From Metridium senile (taxonomy: Eukaryota; Cnidaria; Anthozoa; Actiniaria; Metridiidae): a DNA stretch of 64,000 nucleotides. Location: assembly GCA_949775045.1 (NCBI GenBank), contig OX459096.1:29277475-29341474 (forward strand). The letters are read 5' to 3'. Both the position numbers and the translations under genes were made by a program. This document shows, one piece after another, positions 11,795 to 21,362 of this stretch (its first letter is position 1; each line of letters starts with the position of its first letter). The notes below the pieces were generated by a model. That model was not told where the DNA came from. It saw only the letters and a list, made by a program, of their open reading frames with translations, and did no database searches.

Positions 11795-12099
11795 CACAAG
11801 CAACCCAATTAAAGCAAGGCATTTGAACATAAGTACCAGTATTTTATAGTGAATGTATGGGATTTAAAAATGTTTTTTTTTAAATAAAATACATCTTACC
11901 TTAATCTCATGTGTCGTTGATGTTATTTAACATTGTTCTGTGTGGTTTTGAGAGGTTTTAGAGTTAAATAACATCAACGACACATGAGATAAAGGTAAGA
12001 TGTATTTTATTTAAAAAAAAATAATATTTTTTGAATCCCATACATTCACTATAGAATACTCGTATTTATGTTCGAATGTCTTGCTTGGGTTGCCTGTGA
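11795..12099. mobile_element. Long hairpin MITE, about 305 bp
   Basis: Two arms of about 140 bp are nearly perfect inverted repeats (for example acatcttaccttaatctcat against atgagataaaggtaagatgt) around a short loop containing tgttctgtgtgg. The outer ends are cacaagcaaccca and tgggttgcctgtg. Confidence 0.85.
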
Positions 12100-12187
12100 T
12101 ACAACTCACCATAAATATTTATAGAGTATAAGGTCAATAGTGAATTCTAATCAGAGTCAAAACGTATTGATTCTAATCACTAGCTCT

Positions 12188-12600
12188 GTACCCTGGGTAC
12201 CAGGGGTTATTTTCTCCTTGCTTTATCGTTTGCTTTAGCGTTTGTAAATTTGACGGTTTGTTGACGGTTTGTTATTCAACGAATCTAACCCCTGGCCAAA
12301 TGAGCTTAGAATCTCACTTCCATGCTGTTTTGATTGACACCGCCAATTATAGCCATATTTGGAAACTTGGCAAACTTGTTGACATCTTGCTGTCAGCTTT
12401 CATCCAATCAAAGGTCTTCATAGACTTAAACCAATCAGAAGGCCGGGGTCACGCAGCGATCCCTCGCTTCTGATTGGCTCGGCGAATTCAAAAGAATAGG
12501 CTCGTTTGGCTAGAGGGTTTCTCTTGAAAAAAAAACGAACACAGACGTACAAATGATAAATACGAATACTAGATCAAGAAACCCTCTAGTTTCTAGGGTA
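12188..12600. mobile_element. Non-autonomous hAT-like element, copy 1
   Basis: The ends are short inverted repeats (taccctggg and ctagggta), flanked on both sides by ctagctctg, a likely 8-9 bp target duplication. Inner sequence (tttgacggtttgt, gataaatacgaatactagatcaagaaa) is shared with 57462-57603. The hAT assignment rests on TSD length and is an inference. Confidence 0.6.
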
Positions 12601-12908
12601 CTAGCTCTGCAGTGAACCGCATACAAATTATTTATCAACTTATCAATACACAACTGCACAACCAGATCCAGGAGAGAGTATATCTCATTTATTATCCAAT
12701 TATTTCAAGTCCTAGTGTACATGGATAATACGTGAGAAGAATTATATAATATTTCAATTAAAAAATGGGGGAAAGGCTAGTAAAGAGATACCTTCGATGG
12801 TAATCTAAATTACTATTTGACCTGTACACCTCTGTACCTAATTACTATGCATAGTTATGTGCACATTCCACACTGAATAAACTTCACTAATACAACAATT
12901 TGGACGCA

Positions 12909-14411
12909 TCAATTGTTTTAGATTCCGTAAATAAATACATGTAGACAATTCATCCTGTAAAATATCAAATACATCAATACGTTAGCAGATGTTTTGGTAG
13001 CTTCTGTTCTTTTGACTGGGGGGGAGACCAATTGTTTTAGATTCTGTAAATAAATACATGTAGACAATTCATCCTGTAAAATATCAAATACATCAATACG
13101 TTAGCAGATGTTTTGGTAGCTTCTGTTCTTTTGACTGGGGGGGAGACCAATTGTTTTAGATTCTGTAAATAAATACATGTAGACAATTCATCCTGTAAAA
13201 TATCAAATACATCAATACGTTAGCAGATGTTTTGGTAGCTTCTGTTCTTTTGACTGGGGGGGAGACCAATTGTTTTAGATTCTGTAAATAAATACATGTA
13301 GACAATTCATCCTGTAAAATATCAAATACATCAATACGTTAGCAGATGTTTTGGTAGCTTTTGTTCTTTTGACTGGGGGGGAGGGGGGGGGGGACCAATT
13401 GTTTTAGATTCTGTAAATAAATACATGTAGACAATTCATCCTGTAAAATATCAAATACATTAATACGTTAGCAGATGTTTTGGTTGCTTTTGTTCTTTTG
13501 ACTGGGGGGAGGGGGGGGGGGGGGACCAATTGTTTTAGATTCCGTAAATAAATACATGTAGACAATTCATCCTGTAAAATATCAAATACATCAATACGTT
13601 AGCAGATGTTTTGGTAGCTTCTGTTCTTTTGACTGGGGGGGAGACCAATTGTTTTAGATTCTGTAAATAAATACATGTAGACAATTCATCCTGTAAAATA
13701 TCAAATACATCAATACGTTAGCAGATGTTTTGGTAGCTTTTGTTCTTTTGACTGGGGGGGAGGGGGGGGACCAATTGTTTTAGATTCTGTAAATAAATAC
13801 ATGTAGACAATTCATCCTGTAAAATATCAAATACATCAATACGTTAGCAGATGTTTTGGTAGCTTCTGTTCTTTTGACTGGGGGGGAGACCAATTGTTTT
13901 AGATTCTGTAAATAAATACATGTAGACAATTCATCCTGTAAAATATCAAATACATCAATACGTTAGCAGATGTTTTGGTAGCTTTTGTTCTTTTGACTGG
14001 GGGGGAGGGGGGGGGGGACCAATTGTTTTAGATTCTGTAAATAAATACATGTAGACAATTCATCCTGTAAAATATCAAATACATTAATACGTTAGCAGAT
14101 GTTTTGGTTGCTTTTGTTCTTTTGACTGGGGGGAGGGGGGGGGGGGGACCAATTGTTTTAGATTCCGTAAATAAATACATGTAGACAATTCATCCTGTAA
14201 AATATCAAATACATCAATACGTTAGCAGATGTTTTGGTAGCTTTTGTTCTTTTGACTGGGGGGGAGGGGGGGGGACCAATTGTTTTAGATTCCGTAAATA
14301 AATACATGTAGACAATTCATCCTGTAAAATATCAAATACATCAATACGTTAGCAGATGTTTTGGTAGCTTTTGTTCTTTTGACTGGGGGGGGGGGGGGGG
14401 GGGGGAGGGAG
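12909..14411. repeat. 120-bp minisatellite with poly-G tracts, about 12 copies
   Basis: Units start at about 12909, 13029, 13147, 13267, 13395, 13525, 13645, 13770, 13889, 14019, 14149 and 14273. Each carries ccaattgttttagattc, acatgtagacaattcatcc and a 3' G-rich tract. The A/T part is almost invariant while the G tract grows from 7 to more than 20 G. A two-unit block (13395-13644) recurs as 14019-14272, which shows higher-order duplication. Confidence 0.95.
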
Positions 14412-14418
14412 GGCTGGT

Positions 14419-14697
14419 ACTCCCTTTGTCCAAGTGGTAGGGGTGATCGGCGGAAGTTTTGAAAACGACCCCTAAAAGGTACGCACAGATAAAAAAAAAC
14501 TGGTTAAGCCTTGTCGATTTCTACCCCAACAAAGCAACATGACAGAGTAAAAATGACTCTTACAGGTACGAAATCATTTTACGTAACTGAATTTTCAACC
14601 AGAACACTAACAGGTTCCTAAAAGGTACGTACAGGAAATTTGTTTAATTGCCCTAAAAGGTACGCCGATCACCCCTACCACTTGGACAAAGGGAGTG
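14419..14697. mobile_element. MITE with tactccctttgtcca ends
   Basis: The left end (tactccctttgtccaagtgg) is the reverse complement of the right end (ccacttggacaaagggagt). The inner parts also pair (gggtgatcggcg / cgccgatcaccc). A related end, acatggacaaagggagtacc, appears again at 14846-14867. Confidence 0.75.
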
Positions 14698-14933
14698 ACA
14701 CCCCCCCCCCCCTCCACCCGGGTGATAAGGTATCATTCTCCAGTATTTGCTTCATTGTTGCATCATCGCTTACCTGCCTTATCAAGTCACAAGAGATGCT
14801 AATTTCAATTCTTTATAGAGTGACATCATTTACACCCCTAACACATGGACAAAGGGAGTACCCCTAGGTTTACATTACAAAGTCTACAAACTGACGTGAC
14901 AGTTGACGTGATCTGATTTGGGTCATAGCTATC

Positions 14934-16355
14934 ATGGCTATGTCTCGATCGCTCTCTCTGCGTCTTTGCTTATTTGCAGCTTTTGTAACATCATGTCTCG
15001 CTTCAAACAGTGTCAAATATACACCAACAATTCTCGTATCTATTGACGGAATGGGATGGCAGTTTCCTGGTGGTAAATACGCTGATACACCTAATCTTGA
15101 CTACGTCGCGAAAACGGGAGTCCAAGCCAAGTATATGGAGACAGTTACACCGACTGTAACGTGGCCTAACCATCAGACCTACCTAACGGGGCTGTACCCA
15201 GAGAGTCATGGCATTATAGCAAATGTATTCTGGGACCCTGTCATTAAAGAAAAGTTTGTTTTGGAGTACGATTGCACTAACTTTGATCCTAAATTCTGGA
15301 CCGAAGCGGAGCCAATCTGGCTGACTTTGCAGAAGAAGGGTATCGATACTGGAGTGCATTTTTGGCCGGGGTTTTCCAGTTATAACGTCAAGCCAACACA
15401 CTACGAGAAGGCTATTTGTAAGATTAACTGCAGCAGCATCGACGATCTACCAGCTTCACGTAAAAAGATTCGTGAAACATTTCCACCATACGATCATTGT
15501 TATCCTAACTACACAATACCGTTTCAAAGACGCGCCGATTCGATCATCAGTTGGCTGACTTCAGATAAACCACCTCGTTTCGTGGCTTGGTATGTCGACC
15601 AGCCTGACTGGGTAGGTCATTCTGATGGTCCAAAGTCTGAGAAATTCAAAAAAACAATCGAGGCAGTTGATCGAGACGCTGTTGGCTATTTGATTACCAA
15701 GCTAAGAAAAGTAAATCTTCTTGACAAGGTCAACTTGATCTTTGTTGCTGATCATAGTTTTGCATATGTTAACGCTAGCAGAGTTCTGTTTCTGGAAGAT
15801 TATTTAGACCCATCGTCATATATGCTGACAGTGTCAGTCGCACTTGTTCATTTGTGGCCTAACGAAGGAAGATTTCAAGAGGTTTACAATAATCTAACGA
15901 AACTCACAGCAAAGCTTCCTCTAGGAAAACTGTACAAGAAAGACGACACCCCGGAAAATTGGCACTACAGAAATAACCATAGAATCCCGCCAATTTACCT
16001 GGATGTGGGCTATGGATGGATAGTCAAGGAAAAACGGGCCAATCTATCTGACGACTTTGTTTATGGTGCACACGGGTATCCTGCAAGTGAAAAGATGGGA
16101 TCCATTTTTTACGCCCGTGGCCCTTCGTTCAAGAAAGATTACAAGATTGATCATAGTCTGCGATCACTTGACGTGTACCCTATGTTGTGTGACATCCTTG
16201 GCCTCGAACCGCTCCCTCATAATGGCTCCTTAAAGAACATGAAGATGATGATGATGGCGGACGATAACCCCACACCTAAAGCTGTAGGCAACAGTCTTGT
16301 GTTGTATGAAGTCGTCATGCTTTTGGCATTGATGCTTATATATGTTTTGGTTTAG
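14934..16355 (+). CDS. Ectonucleotide pyrophosphatase/phosphodiesterase (ENPP) family enzyme, intronless
   Basis: A single uninterrupted 473-codon frame. Residues 1-23 form a signal peptide. The alkaline-phosphatase-superfamily zinc site of ENPPs is complete: Asp38 (SIDGM), nucleophile Thr76 (VTWPNH), Asp225 and His229 (QPDWVGH), Asp273-His274 (ADHS) and His380 (GAHGYP). The family block TYLTGLYPESHGII follows Thr76, and YPMLCDILGLEP with HNGS closes the domain. The C-terminus (about 455-473) is hydrophobic, as in a GPI-anchor signal or a tail membrane segment, so the enzyme is probably held on the cell surface. Length fits the short ENPP4/5/6/7-type enzymes that lack somatomedin and nuclease domains. 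The substrate (nucleotide or phospholipid) cannot be read from the sequence. The nucleophile is followed by Trp instead of the usual Phe, and Ser275 replaces the usual Gly after DH. AATAAA is at 16544-16549. Confidence 0.93.
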   Translation: MAMSRSLSLRLCLFAAFVTSCLASNSVKYTPTILVSIDGMGWQFPGGKYADTPNLDYVAKTGVQAKYMETVTPTVTWPNHQTYLTGLYPESHGIIANVFWDPVIKEKFVLEYDCTNFDPKFWTEAEPIWLTLQKKGIDTGVHFWPGFSSYNVKPTHYEKAICKINCSSIDDLPASRKKIRETFPPYDHCYPNYTIPFQRRADSIISWLTSDKPPRFVAWYVDQPDWVGHSDGPKSEKFKKTIEAVDRDAVGYLITKLRKVNLLDKVNLIFVADHSFAYVNASRVLFLEDYLDPSSYMLTVSVALVHLWPNEGRFQEVYNNLTKLTAKLPLGKLYKKDDTPENWHYRNNHRIPPIYLDVGYGWIVKEKRANLSDDFVYGAHGYPASEKMGSIFYARGPSFKKDYKIDHSLRSLDVYPMLCDILGLEPLPHNGSLKNMKMMMMADDNPTPKAVGNSLVLYEVVMLLALMLIYVLV

Positions 16356-16568
16356 TATTTTCATGGATTATTGTAATACTTGAGGAACGCGTATATCGAT
16401 CATGTCTACATATAACTTTTTATATACTCTTTTATAAACGTATTTAAACGTATCATGTAAGAGGAAAGATACTAACAAGATGGAAGTGGCTATTTTAGAT
16501 AAGTACATCAACTTTAACAAGTACATAATTCATTGTTGTTGGAAATAAAAGTTTTCAGATTCTAATGC

Positions 16569-16975
16569 TTGGTATTTATATATTTGTTTCCTTATTTCAA
16601 TTTGTATGTTTGTTTGTTTGTATGTTCGTTTGTTTGTTTGTTTGTTTGTTTGTTTATTTGTATGTTGACAAGAGGGACTGCTCCTATTTTGGTAAATGTT
16701 AATGTAAAAATGTTTGTTTGTTTGTTTGTTTGTATGTTCGTTTGTTTCTTCGTTTTTTTCGTTAGCCTTTTTGTTGTTGTTTGAATGTTTGCTTGTTTGT
16801 TGTTTGTTTGAATGTTTGTTTGTTTGTATGTTCGTTCTTTGTTTGTATATGTTTGTTTGTTTGTTTGTTTGTATGTTCGTTCTTTGTTTGTATATGTTTG
16901 TTTGTTTGTATGTTCGTTCTTGGTATATGTTTGTTTGTTTGTATGTTCATTCTTTGTTTGTATATGTTTTGTATG
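16569..16975. repeat. (TTTG)n-rich microsatellite region
   Basis: Imperfect TTTG repeats are interspersed with tatgttcgt; a tatgttcgttctttgtttgtata unit repeats near 16828, 16873 and 16909. Long 'VCLFVCMFVC' open frames here are products of the repeat. Confidence 0.9.
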
Positions 16976-19900
16976 TTTTACCTATTGCTGAGTATCAAAG
17001 ATATGCCTGTTGCAATCTCAACCTGTTAAAAACCTACAATACCATATATGGTAATGGCATTGGTTTCCCGATTGCATATGGTATCTTTGATACGGGTTTC
17101 TTAATTGTTGACTTGGTCTTTCTAAAATGTTATTACAAATACGATGATGAATATGAAAGAGCATTTCTTGTTTGTAATGATACGCACCCAAAGAATACAG
17201 ACGACATATGCGCGCGCATGCATTTGTTATGTCATGCACAACTTGCGACATTTAGTAATTATCAATTAGCACACTTTTTATAAAAATCAAAGAATATTTT
17301 TCATGTTATAAATAACGACGTTGAAAATACCTAATATCACTCAACGGCTAGCAACAGTGGTTTATTTAGCTTTTCTTTCGTGTGTTTGCGATGGAGAAGG
17401 GAATTCTATGTTATCAGTTTATATGAAAGGTAAGGAACATTTTGAAGTTTTGGAAAAATTGTTACTCATAGCATATAGATATTTTGTCTGTTCATGCGTG
17501 TGTTTTGGTGCTAAAAATCCTTTGCACGTCGAATGGAATTTTATGCTGGTATGGAACAATCATGTTCATGAACCGAATTACTGAGACATAAAATGTTGAT
17601 CCGGAGGTAATTATCTAGGTGTTTTAACTGGTATATATCAAATATATCAAAAGTGCTTCGGTATAATCTTTAGACGTTCAACGTTAACATTCTTTCTTCT
17701 TTTTTAAAATGTTTCCATTCTTTCCTTTTTCCTTCCATCTCTTTATTTTTTAATCAAGTCATCATTAAAGTTGTGTAATGTAATCTGTAAAGAGATCCGA
17801 TATTATATTTTAGAACGGCGACAGTGGCTGTCACATGATTCACTTTGAAATAATGTCGCAATTATTGTAAATTGAATAACCTTTTCCATTTGCTAGCCTT
17901 ATTTTAGACTTATTTTCATACAACACCTGGATTACAGGAGCAATAGAAATATCCCAACACAAGTTACAATACTTAGGCAAAGATTGGCCTAATTAGACAC
18001 TCAAGAAAACACAACTGAGGGTGTTGTGGTCCTCTTCACTGTCGAAGGACGAATATATAAATTGTTTTTTATGTGTTAGCATAATAGTGGTTAGCAGTTA
18101 GCTTGTGGTGTTGCGTCATGTTGAAAGTTGATATGGTTTGTTGGGGGATTGGAAATATTTATGTCGTGTGTTTGTTGGGTTATTGGGTGTTGCCTTCTGT
18201 TCAAAGTTCATCCGGGTTTGTTGGTTCTGTCGTCGTGTACCATAATCTAATGTTTTGTAATACAGAAACAGAGTATAAATTCCGTTCTTTTTATAGCATA
18301 AAAAACGTCAAAATTTCCTATTAAGCAAGCTCTGGGGAATCCAACACGAATGCTTGATAGAAAAGAAGTAAGTTTGCAATTAATACATGCATATGTTGTG
18401 ACTTGGTAAGGGATGATGTAAGAATGAAAAAAACTGGAGAAGATAAAGAATATCTAATGGTGAATGGAGAGCCCCCTCGTACAATAGCTTATATATACAA
18501 TTACATGTATCATAATAACTACAGTAAGATGAAAGCTGGTAAAAACAAGAAAGCATCTAATTATGTAGCACGAATTGACGCATATAGAGGTATTTGATAT
18601 TGGGAATAAATATGTTTTTTAATTTAATGATATACGGCGGTTAATTGAATGATTGATTGGTTGATTGATTAATTGATTGAATGAATGAATGATTAAATGA
18701 ATGATTGATTGATTGGTTCATCGATTGACAACAACTAAGACAACTAAGAGATATATATATTTTTAAAGTCTTCCAATAGTTAAATAACTAATCCAAACTT
18801 GCTCCTGTGTGTTCAGTCTTTTCAGATCTTTTTCCGCCTCCAATTGTCCATTCCACAAAGTAAAACATCCTGGTCACCACTAACCGAAAGTCTACAAAGA
18901 CAACAAACTTAACTTCTTCGCAATCATGTCACGACAGTTCTAGATTTGGGATGGACCCGAGGCTGCTAAGCACTAGTAACTCGTCTTTTGTCATGTGACA
19001 ACATGAAGAATACCTCAAGTGGTATCTACGTCACGGATGGCAACAGCGAGGAATTATTTCTCTGGAAAATCGACCTATTTGACACTAGTGTATCAGAAAA
19101 CAAGTTAAAATCCACTCCACAAACGTATCCCAAATATTACCATGATCCTTCGCGTGACGTTTGTTTGACTAAATGCTGGGGCGCACGTCTGAAACACGCA
19201 TGCGCAATGAGTCAAATATCATTTAACCTTCGCAAGGATGTAAAGAGACAGCAAGAGCCTGTGTTGACATATCATACAAGCGATATTGTGTTTATACTGG
19301 GAGCATTTAATTTGGTGTTGGGGATTTCATCTATCGACGATTTTTTGAAGTCATAGGAAACTGGCCAGTGGATAATGTCAGCTGTCTAACTTCCCATGAT
19401 GGCAGGATTCCCTAGCTAGCTAGCGAGTAGAACTGTCACGAGGACTTTGAGCTACTTCACATCGGTTTTTTTAATCTGTTTGTAAAACAAATGTCGCACT
19501 ATTGCTAGAAATCACTTCTTGGAAAACCTTTTAAACATATTTGCAAATAATTAATTATATATAACTGTATGACCGATCCAGGTCAAAAAATCAATGTTAT
19601 TTATTTTGAATTGATACTTTGAGATTTTCGCCATTGCAATGTATGTACACCTTACAAAACAGTACATTTATACTTTCATTATTAACTAGAAGAAATAATT
19701 AAAAGTAAAATTGCAAAACCTTAATGTTATTATAAAAGAAACAGTTTTGATAGCATTTTTCATTAAATGTGAGAAAATGGTTTTGTAAAACGTTTTTGTA
19801 AATGTAAATCGTTTTGGGAAGTTTCAAATTCACCATCAAAACTTTGTAAAACAGGGATATGAAAATACTCTCAACTCGCCATAAAAAGGTGGAGGCAAAA

Positions 19901-20074
19901 AGGTAAAAAAATAACAAGAACAACATACGAAAAGCACTGGACATCCTCAATCAACATTGCTCAATATATTACAGTCCAGTATCAACATTTTAGGATTAAA
20001 ACAGTAAGTTTTAAATTATACATAATCTATATAAAAAGTATCCATCAAAAATGCTACTTCATTCAAAAATATTT
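16976..20074. other. Intergenic region without a convincing gene
   Basis: Holds a hairpin (gtatcaaagatatgcc near 16993 with ggtatctttgatac near 17082) and an ATTG-rich tract (18640-18722). Open frames at 18403-18597 (64 codons) and 18988-19356 (122 codons, product starting MSCDNMKN) have no recognised similarity, no clear splice partners and are not supported as genes. A short hydrophobic frame with a donor site at about 17320-17446 lacks an in-frame ATG. Confidence 0.45.
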
Positions 20075-20302
20075 ACTGTTTATATTAAGTTATTATTTGC
20101 AAACAAAATTCCGTAGTGTTAACCCTCTTCGTGTTCTTGTTCATCACTAAAATTCAAATGCCCAGGTTGTATAAGTCCATTATACTGTTTATGTTAAGCT
20201 ATAATTTGCAAGCAATTCCGTAGTGTTAAGATATGTTAACTATCTTCAGGTTCTTGTTCATCACTTAAATTCAAATGCCCAGGTTGTACGAGTCCATTAT
20301 AA
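20075..20302. repeat. Tandem duplication covering the TSEN15 C-terminal codons
   Basis: Two units of about 110-118 bp (20075-20183 and 20184-20302) both contain ttcatcact, tcaaatgcccaggttgta and ccattata. The inner one is part of the TSEN15 coding sequence. The outer one preserves an in-frame alternative C-terminal tail of about 20 residues ending in its own TAA. Confidence 0.85.
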
Positions 20303-20691
20303 ACTTTATAATAAACAATACTTGAGTCTGATTCACAAATCCCTAAAATAACCCCTGAGTTATCGGAAAGATCCTCCTCAGCCAAATCTTGGTAACACGA
20401 ACTGATGTCTTTCACAATATTCCTCAAGTCTTCAACGTTGAACTCTGTATCAACACTCACAGGCAAAATGATTTCCTTCTTGGCTTTCTTGCGAGGTTTT
20501 CCAGTTATAAAAACACGTTTTAAAGAGTCACAAGGGTGTATTTCGACGTCAAACCAGTGCTTACGTTCACAAAGTTCAAGATAAACCAACATGGCGGTTC
20601 TCGAAGAGAATGGGTGATAATGGTCAAATCCATTGGTTAATATTTCTTTGAACTTCGGATGATCGTTAAACCAGTTTCTCCGTAAATTCAT
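20236..20691 (-). CDS. TSEN15: tRNA-splicing endonuclease subunit Sen15
   Basis: A single-exon frame of 151 residues starting at ATG 20691-20689 (MNLRRNWFNDHPKF...). The start follows a run of A's. An upstream in-frame TTG is not needed. Diagnostic Sen15 segments are HPKFKEILTNG near residue 11, AMLVYLELCERKHW near 33 and the C-terminal ESDSSIVYYKVYNGL, which matches the conserved ESDSTIVYYKL block of vertebrate TSEN15. Sen15 is a non-catalytic structural subunit of the nuclear tRNA-intron endonuclease, pairing with another subunit through its C-terminal beta strands. Length is close to the human protein (171). A basic KPRKKAKKE stretch near residue 76 could aid RNA binding or nuclear import. 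The downstream side carries a duplicated C-terminal segment. Confidence 0.9.
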   Translation of the reverse strand: MNLRRNWFNDHPKFKEILTNGFDHYHPFSSRTAMLVYLELCERKHWFDVEIHPCDSLKRVFITGKPRKKAKKEIILPVSVDTEFNVEDLRNIVKDISSCYQDLAEEDLSDNSGVILGICESDSSIVYYKVYNGLVQPGHLNLSDEQEPEDS

Positions 20692-21362
20692 TTTTTTAAA
20701 TATGACCAAGCAATTGAGAATTCTGGTTTAGATTTAAAGGAAATATCCGAAAACGTCGACGCGACTTCGATTGCCGAAAGCAATTGCTACTAGGCGTCAC
20801 TTGCTGGTGAAACAGGAAGCCCGGTTTAGGCTTTTGAGAGTATAACACAGGAACCCCAAAATAAGAATTATTTTTATTGTCAGTTCATGATCAAACATTG
20901 TTGTTGATAGTTGCGCAACTTTTTTGTTGGTACAATTTACACCTTTCCCTACTCCCTGTCAGTAAACGTTCTGGTAAATAAAGTAATCCAATGTAACTGC
21001 AAGACTGCAGGTCCTGCAGGTGCAGTATTTATTATTTATAACAAATCTCCATTGTCGAAATCTTTCCTTAGAAAATGCAAATTCGTCGCCTTAGAAGTTT
21101 CTTAATTCATAATTTAAGGCTACACTGCTTTTTATTTAGCTTTTAGTTTTATTCGTTTACAAATGTAAGAAAAACGCTTTGATAACGATTTGGACCAATG
21201 AGCATCAAGCATTGACATCATAACACCGATATCGGTTTGCACATGCGTATTAGCTAGACTAGTTACTTTGAAAGCGAAGGGGAAAATACAAGAATAACCG
21301 GGAAAACGCGAATAATTAAGCCTTAATTTGGCAGTCATTTAGCAGAAATACTACTATAAACC
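20692..21362. promoter_or_regulatory. Divergent upstream region of TSEN15 and the channel gene
   Basis: The two genes are head-to-head and share about 670 bp. A CpG-containing stretch lies at about 20745-20800, next to TSEN15. No clear TATA box was seen for TSEN15. The channel gene's ATG at 21363 follows ctactataaacc. The open frames here are short and unconvincing. Confidence 0.4.

Larger units (their letters stand above)
11096..12908. other. Intergenic region with three inverted-repeat elements
   Basis: No exon is recognised. Elements are listed separately at 11271-11471, 11795-12099 and 12188-12600. The remainder is AT-rich. Confidence 0.6.

Noticed and set aside
17320..17446. Possible signal-peptide exon (VVYLAFLSCVCDGEG) with a gtaagg donor
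   Set aside because: There is no in-frame ATG before an upstream stop and no convincing next exon.
18988..19356. 122-codon frame as a single-exon gene
   Set aside because: No recognisable domain, poor start context and no similarity that I can name. Kept only as part of the region note.
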